From: Epiperipatus broadwayi
Lineage: Eukaryota; Onychophora; Udeonychophora; Euonychophora; Peripatidae
DNA: 64,000 nt
NCBI GenBank assembly: GCA_028023455.1
Contig: JAQFVV010006215.1
Coordinates: forward strand, 5,257,230-5,321,229
Direction: 5' to 3'
A program made the translations under genes and the position numbers. The notes below the pieces were generated by a model. It ran no database searches, had not been told where the DNA came from, and was given only the letters and a program-made list of their open reading frames with translations. Of the stretch, positions 38,380 to 50,060 are shown one piece after another. Position 1 is the first letter of the stretch. The number at the start of each line of letters is the position of its first letter.

Positions 38380-40973
38380 ATTATAATTGAATAAAATGTA
38401 AAACAAAAACAATTTTTATAATGCCCATAAATAATGGTACTGTTCATAATTGAACGAATGTAATAAACTATGCTAACAAATGCTAATGAATAAATAATCA
38501 TTAAGTATTTATAATAATCCTCTATCTAACAACACACCCGACTGTTAACTATACTAAAACAAAACAGTAATGATAATCTTTATTATAGAATCATGAATTC
38601 AAACAGCATTTAGGATAAATACAAAACAAACAAAATCATCATTTCAGATACCCTAAATATAATCCTTACCTGAAATATATTAAAATAAAGCAATTAAATC
38701 AAATATCATTGTCTTAAAACAACAATGTATGCTTAAGATATATTTCACTTATAATCAAATGAATAGTAATAAATCATTCAACAACCAAATCCTAATATAT
38801 CCAACTAATCAAACAATTATAATAACAAACTTATACTAAAATTTAACTATGTTCATATCTAAATAAAGTAATTCATGAATGATTGAGAAAACTGCTTTAG
38901 TATATCCTATAAGTTTACAATATTCATAATATCTAAATAAATATACAATCCAATACTTAATTTTAAATCCTAGTTTAATAAAATAATAAATTATACTAAC
39001 TCAGTCATGCTCTATATTCTTATATTGACTTTACTCTTGCTAATTAAGCTAGTTATAATAAAATGAAATACTCAATAAGGATATAATATCAATTAACCTA
39101 TTAGACAATCTTGAATCTATAATATCAAATCATGCCAGTATATAAAAGAAACAGTAGACTTCTATTGGATATTTATTTAAATGCAATTAATTAATCGTAT
39201 TAATTTATTTTAAATTTCCTGTAACTAAATTATTAAACTATATATTATAATAATCAAAACATATAAAAAAAATTATTAGCATTTATTATAAACGAGTATG
39301 AATATTAAAACTGAATATTTAAAATGGATTTACAATTCACATTGACTAAATTTAAATATAATTAAAGCAAATCATTCTGACTTATGTAAAGCAGAATATA
39401 CTATTGCCTTTATAATTGAATAAGATTAAGATCTTATTGACCAAACATGAACTCAATATAATATTTATCCAATCAATAATAATTTAGATAAAACACAAAT
39501 ATTTGATTATGATTATCATATAAAGTTTATATCTAGTCAGATAATAACTGTTAAATCCAATACAATAATAATAATATAACAATACTCAATTACCAATTCT
39601 GGAATTTGATTTCTGGATTATGTAATATAGTTATTTCAAATAACTTTTATGATATAGACAGTTTATTTTGTCTCACTCGAATGTTATTAATCAATGAATT
39701 CATATTGCATACTTGAACAATAATCAGACAAGTTTATTTGTTTTAAGCCAAATTAAAATTTATTAATAAATAAATATCAATTATATGATTAAAATATATA
39801 TAAAAATAGATGTAAACAATCGATATGTACATATACAATCTAATTGAATGTACAGTAAATCATCAATTGACATTTAATTTCATAGTTAAATATGTGATTG
39901 CCTATCGACCTCCAATTATTCAATACCAAATACTAAAGAAACATATATATCTATGTAACACAAAATATGTTGCAGGATAGTCAGACTTTCCAAGACACAA
40001 GAGTTTAATATAAATATATCTGCTTATAAATTTTATATTAAAAAAATATATTACAAAGAAATCAAGTCATATGTTAGATGACCTAATTTAATAAACTTGT
40101 ATTACAAATATTATATAAAGAGCTCACAAATAAGCTCTTAACAAGCTTTGCAGAATATATATATATATAAAGATGAATCTAGTTATTTATTAATATGAAT
40201 TTAAGAGAACAAAATAAAATACTTATAATGATAAAATCTTCTTTTGAACATATAATATAAATGATACACCTGTAGTTAATTTAAAATCAATAAAAAATAC
40301 ATATTTTAAATATTCAAATAATAGTTACTATGCCACAAGATATGACTTTAAACTTAGGAAAAATGTAAGTCATATTTTGGTGAGATCACTAATTAACTTA
40401 AAACTACATATTATTTGTCAATAAATAATTTTACATTTTAAATGGAGAAACAAATATCTATATATAACAATAATAACAAATATAAACAAACAACCTGAAT
40501 GAGAGACTTTAAATACTGTATTTCCAGAATAGCATCATAATTCTGATGTCTATTTCAAATTACAAACCAATAGTATGTCTTTATTCCAGAGAAGATATAA
40601 TATATTCATGAAAACTATTAAATCCAAGATACATTTTATCGATTCCAATGTTTTATATATAGATATCCAAATTATTCTTTCAAATAATTAAAATATTTGA
40701 TTTATATAACATTACACACATAATAGTTTATATTCACCATGGTATGAAGAGATATCTTTTCATGAGAAAGTACTATTTCAAAATACTATGAATGAATAGA
40801 TGCTAGCTTTACCTAAAACGATATGATAGGAAATTAAACTGATTGATATCTTAGAAAAATTTGATCAATCAATCTAATAAAATTACACAAGCAGGTAAAT
40901 ATGACTCTTGTACACCTTCTGATATTTGTATTCTGTCTTTAAAATTTAGGTAACACCCATTTTTAAGGATAAA
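38380..40973. other. A+T-rich DNA, no gene seen
   Basis: About 2.6 kb of low-complexity A+T-rich sequence with no long frame. The texture resembles the dispersed repeat of 47.4 and 54.1 kb, but I could not align it confidently. Confidence 0.35.
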
Positions 40974-41285
40974 AATATTAACAAATAAAAAATCCTTCCT
41001 TTTTCTTTTCAAAAACTTTATTTTTATATCTCAATACTGAACATATATATACATTTATATAATACAAAACTCCAACGTTTCAACTGTTTTTATCTCATAC
41101 AGTCATTTTCAAGGATATCTCTTAGCAGTGGGAGAGAGATATCCTTGAAAATGACTGTATGAGATAAAAACAGTTGAAACATTGGAGTTTTGTATTATAT
41201 AAATGTATATATATGTTCAGTATTGAGATATAAAAATAAAGTTTTTGAAAAGAAAAAGGAGAAGGATTTTTTATTTGTTGATATT
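40974..41285. repeat. Large foldback, about 150 bp arms
   Basis: Arms 40974-41122 and 41135-41285 are inverted copies with only a few differences, separated by a 12 bp spacer. The arms contain TTGAAAATGACTGTATGAG and, on the left arm, CCAACGTTTCAACTG. Such TTGAAAATG...GAAACGTT strings are common in retroelement ends of many animals, but the CUGANGA core of a hammerhead is absent. The low divergence suggests recent formation. Confidence 0.93.
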
Positions 41286-42480
41286 ATTGTACAACATATA
41301 TATTTTAAAAGAAAAAGTGGACGTATCTTTGCTGTGCTATTATATATGATAAAAATATTCTGATGGTTTACAATGTAATGAAGCAATTCGATGATTTTTT
41401 CCTTTTATAATAACTTTTTGTTTTCTTATAAAAAAATTTCAATAGACTGTCCTGTCTATGGGCAGACAATGTTGCTTATTACCTATGCATTTTGTTAAGT
41501 TAATTGTTTAAAGCCAAAAACAAGAGAAAAAGTTCATACTATTCAGTCCTATTTATAAGATTTTTCCAATGACATCAGTATAACTATAATTCTCTATATT
41601 TTCTCATTAAGTGATTTCTGGTAGCATTTCTCTAATAAAAAATCTTATTACGCAATAATGACAAATCAAAAAAATCATTTCACAATTATTACATATAATA
41701 AAAACCCATGTTTCATAATACCAATATTATTTTTTATTTCAACAAAAAATAAACAATCTACATCACATTTCTAATATATTACACTAGAAATATATTTTTA
41801 TACATATTTTCTTAGATATAAATAAAAAGAATAAATATATTTGAAATATTAAATATTTATTTGTATTGTTTATAATTTACTATTGACAATGCAGTAACAA
41901 AAATGAACCATATAACAAAAGAATAATAATTTTATCCGAACTATATGCTTTATTATTTGCATATTCATTTTCCTTTGTAAAATGAATAGTCAAATCTTAC
42001 AATTAATAATAAATAATTTTATATTAATGTTATTATTGTCATAGCAACACAGTTAATATTTAATAAGTTAACATATTTACCATCCAAAAATCAAACAATG
42101 AAAGATAATAAAAAAATTATGACTGACATCTTACTATTGTAACGATATATAAATATGTCATTACATTAAATTGAAATAAAAACTTTTAAGTTCACATATA
42201 AAAATAAGTGTATTAAAAAGAAAAAAAAACTAAACGCTAAAATTAAAATGTTTGTTAAACGTATATATTCGCACAGATGCTAAACTTTAAAAATGTTTTT
42301 TTTCATAAACAAAAAAAAAAAAAGTATTTGAACGTATTTTTTTTAATAAAAAAATACAAGATTGAAATATAAAAATATTTTAATAAAAAAATAACGTAAG
42401 TTAAAATAAAAACAGGTATTAATTAATTCCTGTAATCTGTAAATGGAAATGATTGTTTATTAATTATCTAAAAGCTGTTT
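41286..42480. other. A+T-rich DNA, no gene seen
   Basis: About 1.2 kb without recognised features. It leads into the promoter-like region at 42.5 kb. Confidence 0.4.
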
Positions 42481-42534
42481 AATTAAAAAGTCAGATGAAA
42501 GGTTAGATAAGAGAAGAAAGAGATTTTAGCTTGA

Positions 42535-42624
42535 CCAATGGAAGAAAATAAAGGCCCGGACCATAACGAAAAAACAGAACAGTGACGTTTTTGTTCATGG
42601 AATCCATAGGAGGACTATAAAAAG
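42535..42624 (+). promoter_or_regulatory. Candidate core promoter
   Basis: In order: a CCAAT box (42535-42539), a CRE-like TGACGTTT (42583-42590) and a TATAAAAAG box (42616-42624). The spacing is that of a TATA promoter whose transcript would start around 42645-42655. It lies about 100-130 bp upstream of a candidate first coding exon with a strong start context. Each motif alone is weak in A+T-rich DNA; the combination and the following exon give the support. Confidence 0.45.
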
Positions 42625-42730
42625 AAAAAATATTGAGTTCCAGTTTTTTTTTCCAACTTGATTTGATGACAACGGTAAGACGCACTTGCCGTTCTCTCTC
42701 ATTTTTTTGTTTGTTTAAAAAAAAAAAAAA

Positions 42731-42745
42731 ATGAAAAGACTGTGA
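42731..42745 (+). other. Short upstream reading frame
   Basis: ATG AAA AGA CTG TGA, four codons and a stop, 7 bp before the main candidate start at 42753. If the transcript exists, this could reduce initiation at the main start. Confidence 0.3.
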
Positions 42746-42752
42746 TACCAGA

Positions 42753-42838
42753 ATGGAACCAGCTAATGCTACCTCGAGAACATTTTCTTCCAATGGAGAC
42801 ACCGTGGAATTGCCAACAGGAACCTGGACTCTTATACT
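42753..42838 (+). CDS. Candidate first coding exon, function unknown
   Basis: ATG at 42753 has A at -3 and G at +4, a strong context. The frame reads MEPANATSRTF and later ELPTGTWTLIL, then meets GTAAGC at 42839, a good splice donor; if unspliced it stops at once (TAA). The exon would hold 28 codons plus two bases. It contains an N-glycosylation sequon (NAT) near the start and becomes hydrophobic at its end, as in the extracellular N-terminus of a membrane protein, but this is inference. The CCAAT and TATA elements lie upstream. No downstream exon was recognised, so the product cannot be named. Confidence 0.35.
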
Positions 42839-45270
42839 GTAAGCTATATTGACATGAACTCTAAATTTAAAAAAATAACTAAGAACTTTCGTTCAAGCTT
42901 ATGAACTTCTATCTGACTTTTAAGTTTTTAAATCAAATTAATAATGTTTAATTTTATATGTTTTCCGATTGATAAACATCATTTCCATTTATTTTTTTTT
43001 CCTTATTGTAAAGATTATTTAAATGTATGAAATTTAAGTTGTTTATAGACGCTTGCATGGATTCGTTTGCGGTTAATTATATTTTGGTTTTCATATTTGA
43101 TCAAAATATATAGACATTCGATAAATAATGATACCTTACGGTGAGTAGCTAAAATGTATTTATTCGGATGTCTTTTAAGTTATTGGTGACAACGCAAGTA
43201 TCTTATGGTGAATACTATTGGGTTACTTATAAGTTTCCCTCTGCGATTGTCGGTATCAATAATTTTGTATTTTGATCGTTTATGTTTATTTTGAAATGTT
43301 TTTGACCGTGGAATCTATGTAATCGATCTATACCCAACATTTTGAAACAAATCTGTGCGAACGTATTTAAATGTTAAAATTAAGTCGGGCGCGAATGGCT
43401 ATATAGTTTTGTAAAGTTGTATTAAGGGAGGGTAATCTTAGGTTATTCATTTCGTAGTTGAATTGGTTCAGTGGATTGGATATATTTGTGTAATTAGTAG
43501 ATGTAGTATGAGATCCGCTACGGGCAGGATTATAGATATACGCCACACACCCTCTGTTTGCCTATGGATGGGTTTGTAAGTCGGCAGAAGACCGCAGTCC
43601 ATTCCTATGGAGTTTTTTGTTTATTGTTCTACTTGCCAACAGATGTCACATTCCTGTTGGTGGAGAGTCAATGTCTTCTCTATTTCTACTTATTGTTCAG
43701 ATGTACATTCCTGACAATATAGTATTTTGTGTTGTCGTATCATGCTACATTGAATACATGAATGTATCAGATGGATTGGCGCCAATTTGGTTGCGTAAAT
43801 TTGTTGCCTAAGGTTAAATCAGGGAAGAATATTTTCTTTTCAAATGCAGATCTATGTAGTCTATTCATACTTGACTATCTAAATAATAATTAAACTCATT
43901 GAAACTTAGTTAAATGTAAAATTAAAAGTTAATATAAAAATCTAAAATGTTAAACTTATTCCTCGAAATTTAAATATTATTTTATATGTGCGTAAATAAA
44001 TATTTTTATATGTTAATTTCTGGCAGTGGCTTTTACTCTTTGATATTTAAGATATAAATTAAGATATAGATTTTTATCTCTGCGTCTCCACTGAGCTAGT
44101 GACTTGGGCTAACGATCGGAATATTTAAATAAAGTGGAATCTTAACAGCGCGTATCTGCCTACTTTATAAATTTTTCTAGGCTCAAATGCCTAGATGGCG
44201 CCCTTGTAGTGCAGATATTGTTTTTGCGGTTAGATTCGATAGTCACTTTCATTCCGATTGGTAAACTATATACTGAAATATATCTCAAATTTCAGTAGGT
44301 ACAATATATATATGAAAAATTATTGTGGTAAAAAAGTACTTTAGTAATTCCTTTTTTGTTTTTGACATACTTTAATATATTTGTGGGGGAAAAAAGTTTC
44401 AGGTCTAATACCTATATTTCAGCAAATGGGTCATAAAATCTGTGCATACACTGAAAAATTAAGCATGCACATACACTAAACTTATAAGTACATTGACTGA
44501 CTCTCATATTTAATGTGAAAATGTTACCAAATATTTAAAATTATAGAAGATATGAATGTGGAGTTCAAATATTTATTAATATTTGTTCAACTACAATACA
44601 CATATAAAAAAAAAATAGTCCTTGTCTCTTTGAAAAAACATGTTACTTTAAGCTTGAATAAATCAAAACTTCTTATAGGTCAAAGTTAGATAATATTGCT
44701 TATAAGACTTCTTGTAGAAGACATTTAGAGAAACACATTAATATTCAATGATCTTTAAAAATAGTAAAGTGAATAATAGTATTCATTGATTGAATCTTTT
44801 TTAATAATTTTTTTTTTACTATTGTTTTGAGTTAATAAGTCTAAATAATTAGAAAATGAGGATAAAATTTATTCAATCAATTACACAAATATCTACAGTT
44901 ATAATTTTATACCTTTTTCTCTGCTGTCTTTCTTTCAAGGCTGTTCAATGTCTTTGCTCTGTAATATGCTACTTGTTCAATGTATATGTAAATGCTTAAT
45001 CTTTAATAACATTCACTAAGTAGCTAGAAAAGTATTTTACTCTTTACTATCATTAAATAAATTGCTAGATCCATATTTTATATCTTCTGTCCTTTCAGAT
45101 TCACTCTTTTCAGTATATCAAACAACCTAATTATCCATGTATACAGTTTTACATTTATATTAAAAATGCTTCTCTCATACAGTATCACTTTTCTTCTTAA
45201 AATGCAATTATGTATTTAAACCACTAAACATCACATGATCATCATCTCTTATGCTAGCACATAACTGTTA
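42839..45270. other. Possible intron, CpG-bearing to about 44.3 kb
   Basis: 42.84-44.3 kb has more CpG and less homopolymer than most of the window and is not repeated elsewhere, consistent with a first intron or regulatory DNA. Frames such as 43617-43811 have no domain. 44.3-45.27 kb returns to A+T-rich sequence. Confidence 0.35.
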
Positions 45271-45497
45271 TTAAACAGGCAAAACTCTCCATACAATAGA
45301 GCCATCCTGTGCCAACCAGAGTAATCAATGGATGCCAGAAGGAGCCCCTCACTGACGAAGGCCACAAGCCAGAAACTAGTCTGGGGATATTGGATGAGTA
45401 GGCACTAGATGGGGATTTTATGCATAGCCTTCTGGCATCCATTGATTACTCTGGTTGGCACAGGTACAATACTGTATGGAGAGTTTTGCCTGTTTAA
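45271..45497. repeat. Foldback element with a hammerhead in its spacer
   Basis: Arms 45271-45342 and 45428-45497 are inverted copies (AAACAGGCAAAACTC outside, ATGGATGCCAGAAGG inside) with minor differences. The 85 bp spacer contains a hammerhead ribozyme motif (45347-45386) followed by ATGAGTAGGCACTAG and GGGGATTTTATGC. The minus-strand frame across it (45254-45442) is a repeat read-through. A closely related foldback at 31343-31524 lacks the ribozyme. It resembles termini of Penelope-like elements, which are known to carry type I hammerheads. Confidence 0.85.
45347..45386 (+). ncRNA. Type I hammerhead ribozyme motif with complete core
   Basis: The core box CTGACGA (45352-45358; consensus CUGANGA) is followed by a stem II hairpin (45359-45371, GGC/GCC with an A-A mismatch at its base) and then GAAAC (45372-45376). 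A two-base TA link leads to the GTC cleavage triplet (45379-45381). Stem I is formed by CCTCA (45347-45351) with TGGGG (45382-45386): five pairs, one a G-U wobble. Stem III is only ACTAGT, self-complementary, as in the minimal hammerheads of Penelope-like elements that work as dimers. All catalytic positions are present. Weak points are the mismatch closing stem II and the short stem III. Predicted cleavage is after 45381. Confidence 0.7.
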
Positions 45498-45509
45498 TTA
45501 TGTATTTAA

Positions 45510-45709
45510 TCAGAGACCTATAAATCCAAGGCAGAATAAACAAGCTTTTTCATAAAATTCAGCATGAGTCTTAATGATATGAGGTTCTTTAAAATCTGCA
45601 GTGAAATTCAAAAATTTAGGAGATAGAATAAGTTTCATTAAGCCTGATTTCAGACAGAAAATATAACTTGGTAAACTTTTATCTCCTAGATCAAGTTTAA
45701 TCATTTTCT
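45510..45709 (-). CDS. Possible exon, function unknown
   Basis: On the minus strand an open frame starts at MIKLDLGDKSL (ATG at 45704) after a possible acceptor (AATCTAG ending at 45710) and ends at TGA about 13 bp before the arm of the foldback. The residue mix (SGLMKLILSPKFLNF, later FYEKACLFCLGF) looks protein-like. The phase does not join cleanly to the candidate exon at 45893-46029 through this acceptor: a stop follows. Using AAAAG near 45684 as acceptor would keep the frame. Unrecognised; may be chance. Confidence 0.2.
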
Positions 45710-45892
45710 AGATTTTTATCCTATTAGTATGATTATTCCCTCTTATAAAAATCATAAGTCATCTTTTTGTTTCTAAATCCATGTTATATACATTCTCACT
45801 ACAAATTTATACATCTAACGCTTGCATCTCATACATGAAAATTCAATATTAAAAAAAAAAATTAAATTGATTTAACGTGAAGTTAAACTTAC

Positions 45893-46029
45893 CCTTCCAC
45901 GATCAAACTTTGATCTGCACTAGTTTTTAAAGTTCGGCAAAACTCTACACATTTGTGACTTAAAACAAAATTCATTTTCCAAGGCCTGCACAAATTGGCC
46001 AATATATCTTCAAAAACCATGTAACCCAT
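45893..46029 (-). CDS. Candidate coding exon, function unknown
   Basis: The minus strand is open from ATG at 46029 (or the in-frame ATG at 46020). It reads MGYMVFEDILANLCRPWK, then CVEFCRTLK and SLIVE, and reaches GGTAAGTTT, a near-perfect splice donor with GT at 45892-45891. The other two frames are closed. The upstream 0.7 kb is CpG-bearing and not obviously repetitive, consistent with a gene start. I do not recognise the protein. It lies opposite to the plus-strand candidate at 42.75 kb, so if both are real their transcripts would overlap. Confidence 0.35.
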
Positions 46030-47050
46030 AGATAATAATAATTGTCAAAGACTAATTGTGATCGGAATGTTTGTTATAGAGTTATATCCATTGTATGAAA
46101 GAAATATAAACATTGCAAGATAATTAGATTGATTTCGGTTAAAATATAATTTTAATTTTAATTTAAATAGATAATTTATTTATCAATAATTAATAAGCTG
46201 GCAAAGATATATTAATTTCATAATATTTACAAATAGAGTAACTACATGACTTGAAAACCTTCTCGGTAACCGCTTATCTATTAAAAATTAATCAAAATGT
46301 TCACGTGCAACTAGCATGATGAAGATTGTAAATTTTCATTAAAGAGATTTCGAAACTTCTGCAAGCGTATGCGACAAATATTAAAACTCCGCTTTAAATA
46401 AAATAACAAGAAAGCGTGGTAATGTAGTTCTTCATATTTAAATCTCAGATAAAATACTATTTGCCATCAATTTCATAGGGTAACATCAAATTATTTATCA
46501 GATGAAAATTCAAACCGTTCAACTGAATTTCATTCATAGAGCATTTCCATTTTTATAAACTACCCATAATCCTTTTAAATTTTCAGACTCATTGATAAAA
46601 CACTTTATCCAAATATTTTTAATTTTCATATTAAGTAAAAGCTATAATTTCGCAAAGTATTAGATTGCGTAAAACATAAACCGATGAAACTAAACGGTTT
46701 ACCCGAGATTTGCAAGGAACCGCCCAAACGTCTGCAAACTATATGCACATCAAAACAATTTTTTCACAACAACCTTTCCTACCCTATCAAGAGCAAAAAA
46801 ATAAACTTATCCTCAATAAAAAAGAAAATGAAGTAATACAATATTGGGTTAGTAATATTTTTTTTAAAAAACTCTCAATCATTTTTTTTCTACATTTTCA
46901 TTTTAATAAATAATAATGTTGAAGTAATATTTATATTTGACCACTTACAATAATAATTCGAAATTATCACCTGAGATGATTTTAAAAAATCATTTTTTTT
47001 TAAACTAATATTTATATATATAAAAAAGTAACGCACATAAAAAAGGGAAA
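46030..47050. other. CpG-bearing unique-looking DNA
   Basis: Less repetitive than the surroundings, with several CpGs between 46260 and 46740; possibly upstream DNA of the minus-strand candidate exon. The frame 46710-46913 is Gln- and Lys-rich without a domain. Confidence 0.3.
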
Positions 47051-47057
47051 AATCAAA

Positions 47058-47290
47058 TTTCTCGTAATATAGTGTTTAACACTTGTCATTTCACAATCTT
47101 GGTTTGAATCTCACTCGGGTGAATCTTTACATTTTTTCAGATCATGAACATAGAATTTTTCTTTCAGATAATCGGCCGATAGCCAACAAGAAAGCAAGCA
47201 ACCCAATGGTGTTGGTCAACAGATATCTAGCTATTCTTAGAGAGAATGTAAAGTCCTGGGTTACTATGAGTTGGTTAAATGACAACTAAT
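47058..47290 (+). mobile_element. SINE with a tRNA-Asp-like head
   Basis: The head starts near TTCTCGTAATATAGTG, with an A-box-like TAATATAGTGT (47065-47075) and a B-box-like GGTTTGAATCT (47101-47111) at normal tRNA spacing. The order of CTCGT, ATATAGTG and a GTCA-containing anticodon-loop region resembles tRNA-Asp. The body continues with more G+C (GGCCGATAGCCAAC, GTTGGTCAACAGATATC) to about 47290. The 68-codon frame at 47083-47289 is a read-through of this element. tRNA family assignment is tentative. Confidence 0.5.
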
Positions 47291-47349
47291 GAGTTAACTA
47301 TAAAAATAAAAGATATGACAGTAAAATGATGCAGCTTTCACTGCTGATA

Positions 47350-50060
47350 AGGGCGGTTTTATATTCCCATGATAGCTGAAAATGTAGAAAGTCTATTCCA
47401 TGTGTAATAGTCAGTCTAGGGAGGGATTGTGAGTAGATCCAAGTGACGCTACTGAATTAGTACCTTGAACCTGATGTAATCTAAATATGTATTATTATAT
47501 TTAATGATATTTATATCTATACAATATTATGAAATGAATCTGGAGAATCTTCCATCACTAAAAATGTATCTATTTAAACGCTAATTAGGAAAAACACAAT
47601 ACCCCTTTTATATTTTATTACAATTAAATCTCCTCAAATACTCAAATAGAGAGGGACAACTTCAAATTCTAATAATAAAAAGAATAATACTTATTAACAC
47701 ATAATAAAAAACATATGCTTCCATAACCACAAAGTTTAAAAGATAGGTTAATTCTCTCATATCCAAATAAATCAACAAATTGAAAATGATTGCTACTAAA
47801 TATAAATCAGAAGTCATATAATAATTTTATATTTAACATTTAGAAGAGTTTCATTACTAAGGATGAGGCTCTTTTATATAATATATAAGGGTGCTTATTG
47901 CTAGAATCCTCTATAATAAAATCACTTTGGAATGTTTCCATGCTCATGAATGTACATTCATTATAACTCAGTAATCAATTTATATACATTCCAAACAATA
48001 GACTGGAATTGGATTCAATGGCCAACACAGAACTGTAAACCATTTATGAAAGCATCTTAAATAGTATATGTGTTATGTATAAAAATATATTACATTTAAC
48101 TATTAACAATATAATTACATGTAATTATTAACAATAATAATATAATTTACTATTCTGTAATAATACAGTTGGTTCTCCATATGAAGGTAAATATATTATG
48201 TATGCAAGAAAATATATATACAGTATATCAATTCCCAACATTTAACTAATATGAGCAGGCAGATAGGATTTGGATTCTTATCACCAATATATCACAACAA
48301 TGATATGTATCTCTTAATAATTCAGTCTACTATTTATGCATATGCATAAATATTTAAGACCAGAAAATAATCACTCACAATACAAAATATACATATATAG
48401 CAAACAAATCATTATATGCAAGCCTTCCTGTGTAACATATGGAATATTAATAAAATAAGAATTGGTCTTGTGCATAACATATTACTATATAATATAATCA
48501 CTAAAAATCCTTATTTTTAGTAACTGGAATGCATATCTGACGTTAATATTGATTACCTACGAAAATATTATATATACACATATCTCAATTGCAACATCTA
48601 TATAATTTGCCATCAAATAAATTCTCACATTCAAATTAGTTATATCATTATGTTTTCCTAATAATAAAATTTCATAAAGTTAGAGCAGAACTTTTCATCA
48701 TTTAATGCTATACATTAAAGATCAGCTTTTTCAACCTATTGTGCATGCGCTTTTTACGAGTGTTAATAATAAATGAATACTTTCATTGCCAACACAAGAT
48801 ATAGTATTTATGAAAGAATAAAATGAATCCACTTATTCTTTCTAACCCAAATGCTTATATATGGGCAAATCTTAAGTACTGGAAATGAAAACGTGAGGAT
48901 AGACCACTCACTTTAAATTACTGTTCACGATGTCTGAATGAATGACGTCAACGAAATTATCTAGAATTTACCAAACGTCACTCTCAAATGAAACTTAAAC
49001 ATATGTAAATAAGCATTTATTTTATAGCGCTATGTTTTATAAATTGTAATACATTAAAGATCAGCCTTTTCAAGCTATTGTGCATGCGCTTTTTATGAGT
49101 GTTAATAATAAATGAATACTTTCATTCCCAAAACAAGATATAGTATTTATGAAAGAATAAAATGAATCCAGTTATTCTTTCCAACCCAAATGCTTATATA
49201 TGGGCAAATCTTAAGTACTGGAAATGAAAGCATGAGGATAGACCACTCACTTTAAATTACTGTTCACGATGTCTGAATGAATGACGTCAACGAAATTATC
49301 TAGAATTTATCAAATGTCATTCATTCAGACATCGTGAACAGTAATTTAAAGTGAGTGGTCTATCCTCACACTTTCATTTCCAGTACTTAAGATTTGCCCA
49401 TATAGAAGCATTTGGATTGGAAAGAATAAGTGGATTCATTTTATTCTTTCATAAATACTATATCTTGTGTTGGGAATGAAAGTATTCATTTATTATTAAA
49501 AGCACATGCACAATAGCTTGAAAAGGCTGATCTTTAATGTATTACAATTTATAAAACATAGCGCCATAAAATAAATGCTTATTTACATATGCTTAAGTTT
49601 CATTTGAGAGTGACGTTTGGTAAATTCTAGATAATTTCGTTGACATCATTCATTCAGACATCATGAACAGTAATTTAAAGTGAGTGGTCTATCCTCACGC
49701 TTTCATTTCCAGTATTAAGATTTGTCCATATATAAGCATTTGGGTTGGAAAGAATAAGTGGATTCATTTTATTCTTTCATAAATACTATATCTTGTGTTG
49801 GGAATGAAAGTATTCATTTATTATTAGCACTCGTAAAAAGCGCATGCACAATAGCTTGAAAAGGCTGATCTTTAATGTAGTACAATTCATAAAACATAGC
49901 GCTATAAAATAAATGCTTATTTAATGCTATAAGAATGAACTTGAACAATTATCAACTCGGATCAGTTCTGTAGTAGAATGATCTTAACTCTTCCTTATTC
50001 ACTTTCATACATTTATTCTCCCTACTATAAGTATATGTAAAAGTATTATTAAACTTTAGA
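47350..50060 (+). repeat. Long dispersed repeat, copy 1 (interrupted)
   Basis: Segments throughout align with copy 2 at 54070-57700 in the same order. Examples are TAATAGTCAGTCTA (47410), ATGAAATGAATCTGGAGA (47530), TTTATATAATATATAAGGG (47872), AATATTTAAG (48350), ACTACCTACGAAAAT-like (48555) and TCAGTTCTG...GAATGATCTT (49960-49985). The copy is interrupted by the palindromic array 48711-49923. No long frame is present, so it is a non-coding element or a very old one of unknown class. Confidence 0.7.
48711..49923. repeat. Palindromic array: two forward and two reverse units
   Basis: Unit 1 (48711-49049, 339 bp) and unit 2 (49050 to about 49285) are direct copies. They are followed after a 30 bp spacer (49286-49315) by units 3 (49316-49541) and 4 (49542-49879) in reverse orientation, and a partial fifth start (49880-49923). 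Units share TACATTAAAGATCAGC, GTGCATGCGCTTTT, AAGATATAGTATTTATGAAA and CACTCACTTTAAATTACTGT. Copies differ at scattered positions. The array interrupts the dispersed repeat 47350-50060. It could form a very large cruciform; it may have arisen by nested or head-to-head insertion of a foldback related to 38239-38379. Confidence 0.9.

Noticed and set aside
41085-41175. TTGAAAATG...GAAACGTT-type strings in the 41 kb foldback as a possible hammerhead
   Set aside because: The CUGANGA box is absent on both strands.
42503-42802. Minus-strand 99-codon frame over the candidate promoter and exon
   Set aside because: It includes poly-Phe and Lys-rich low-complexity segments; better explained as the shadow of the plus-strand promoter and first exon.
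45254-45442. Minus-strand 62-codon frame over the foldback
   Set aside because: It reads through the repeat arm and ribozyme spacer; there is no gene evidence.
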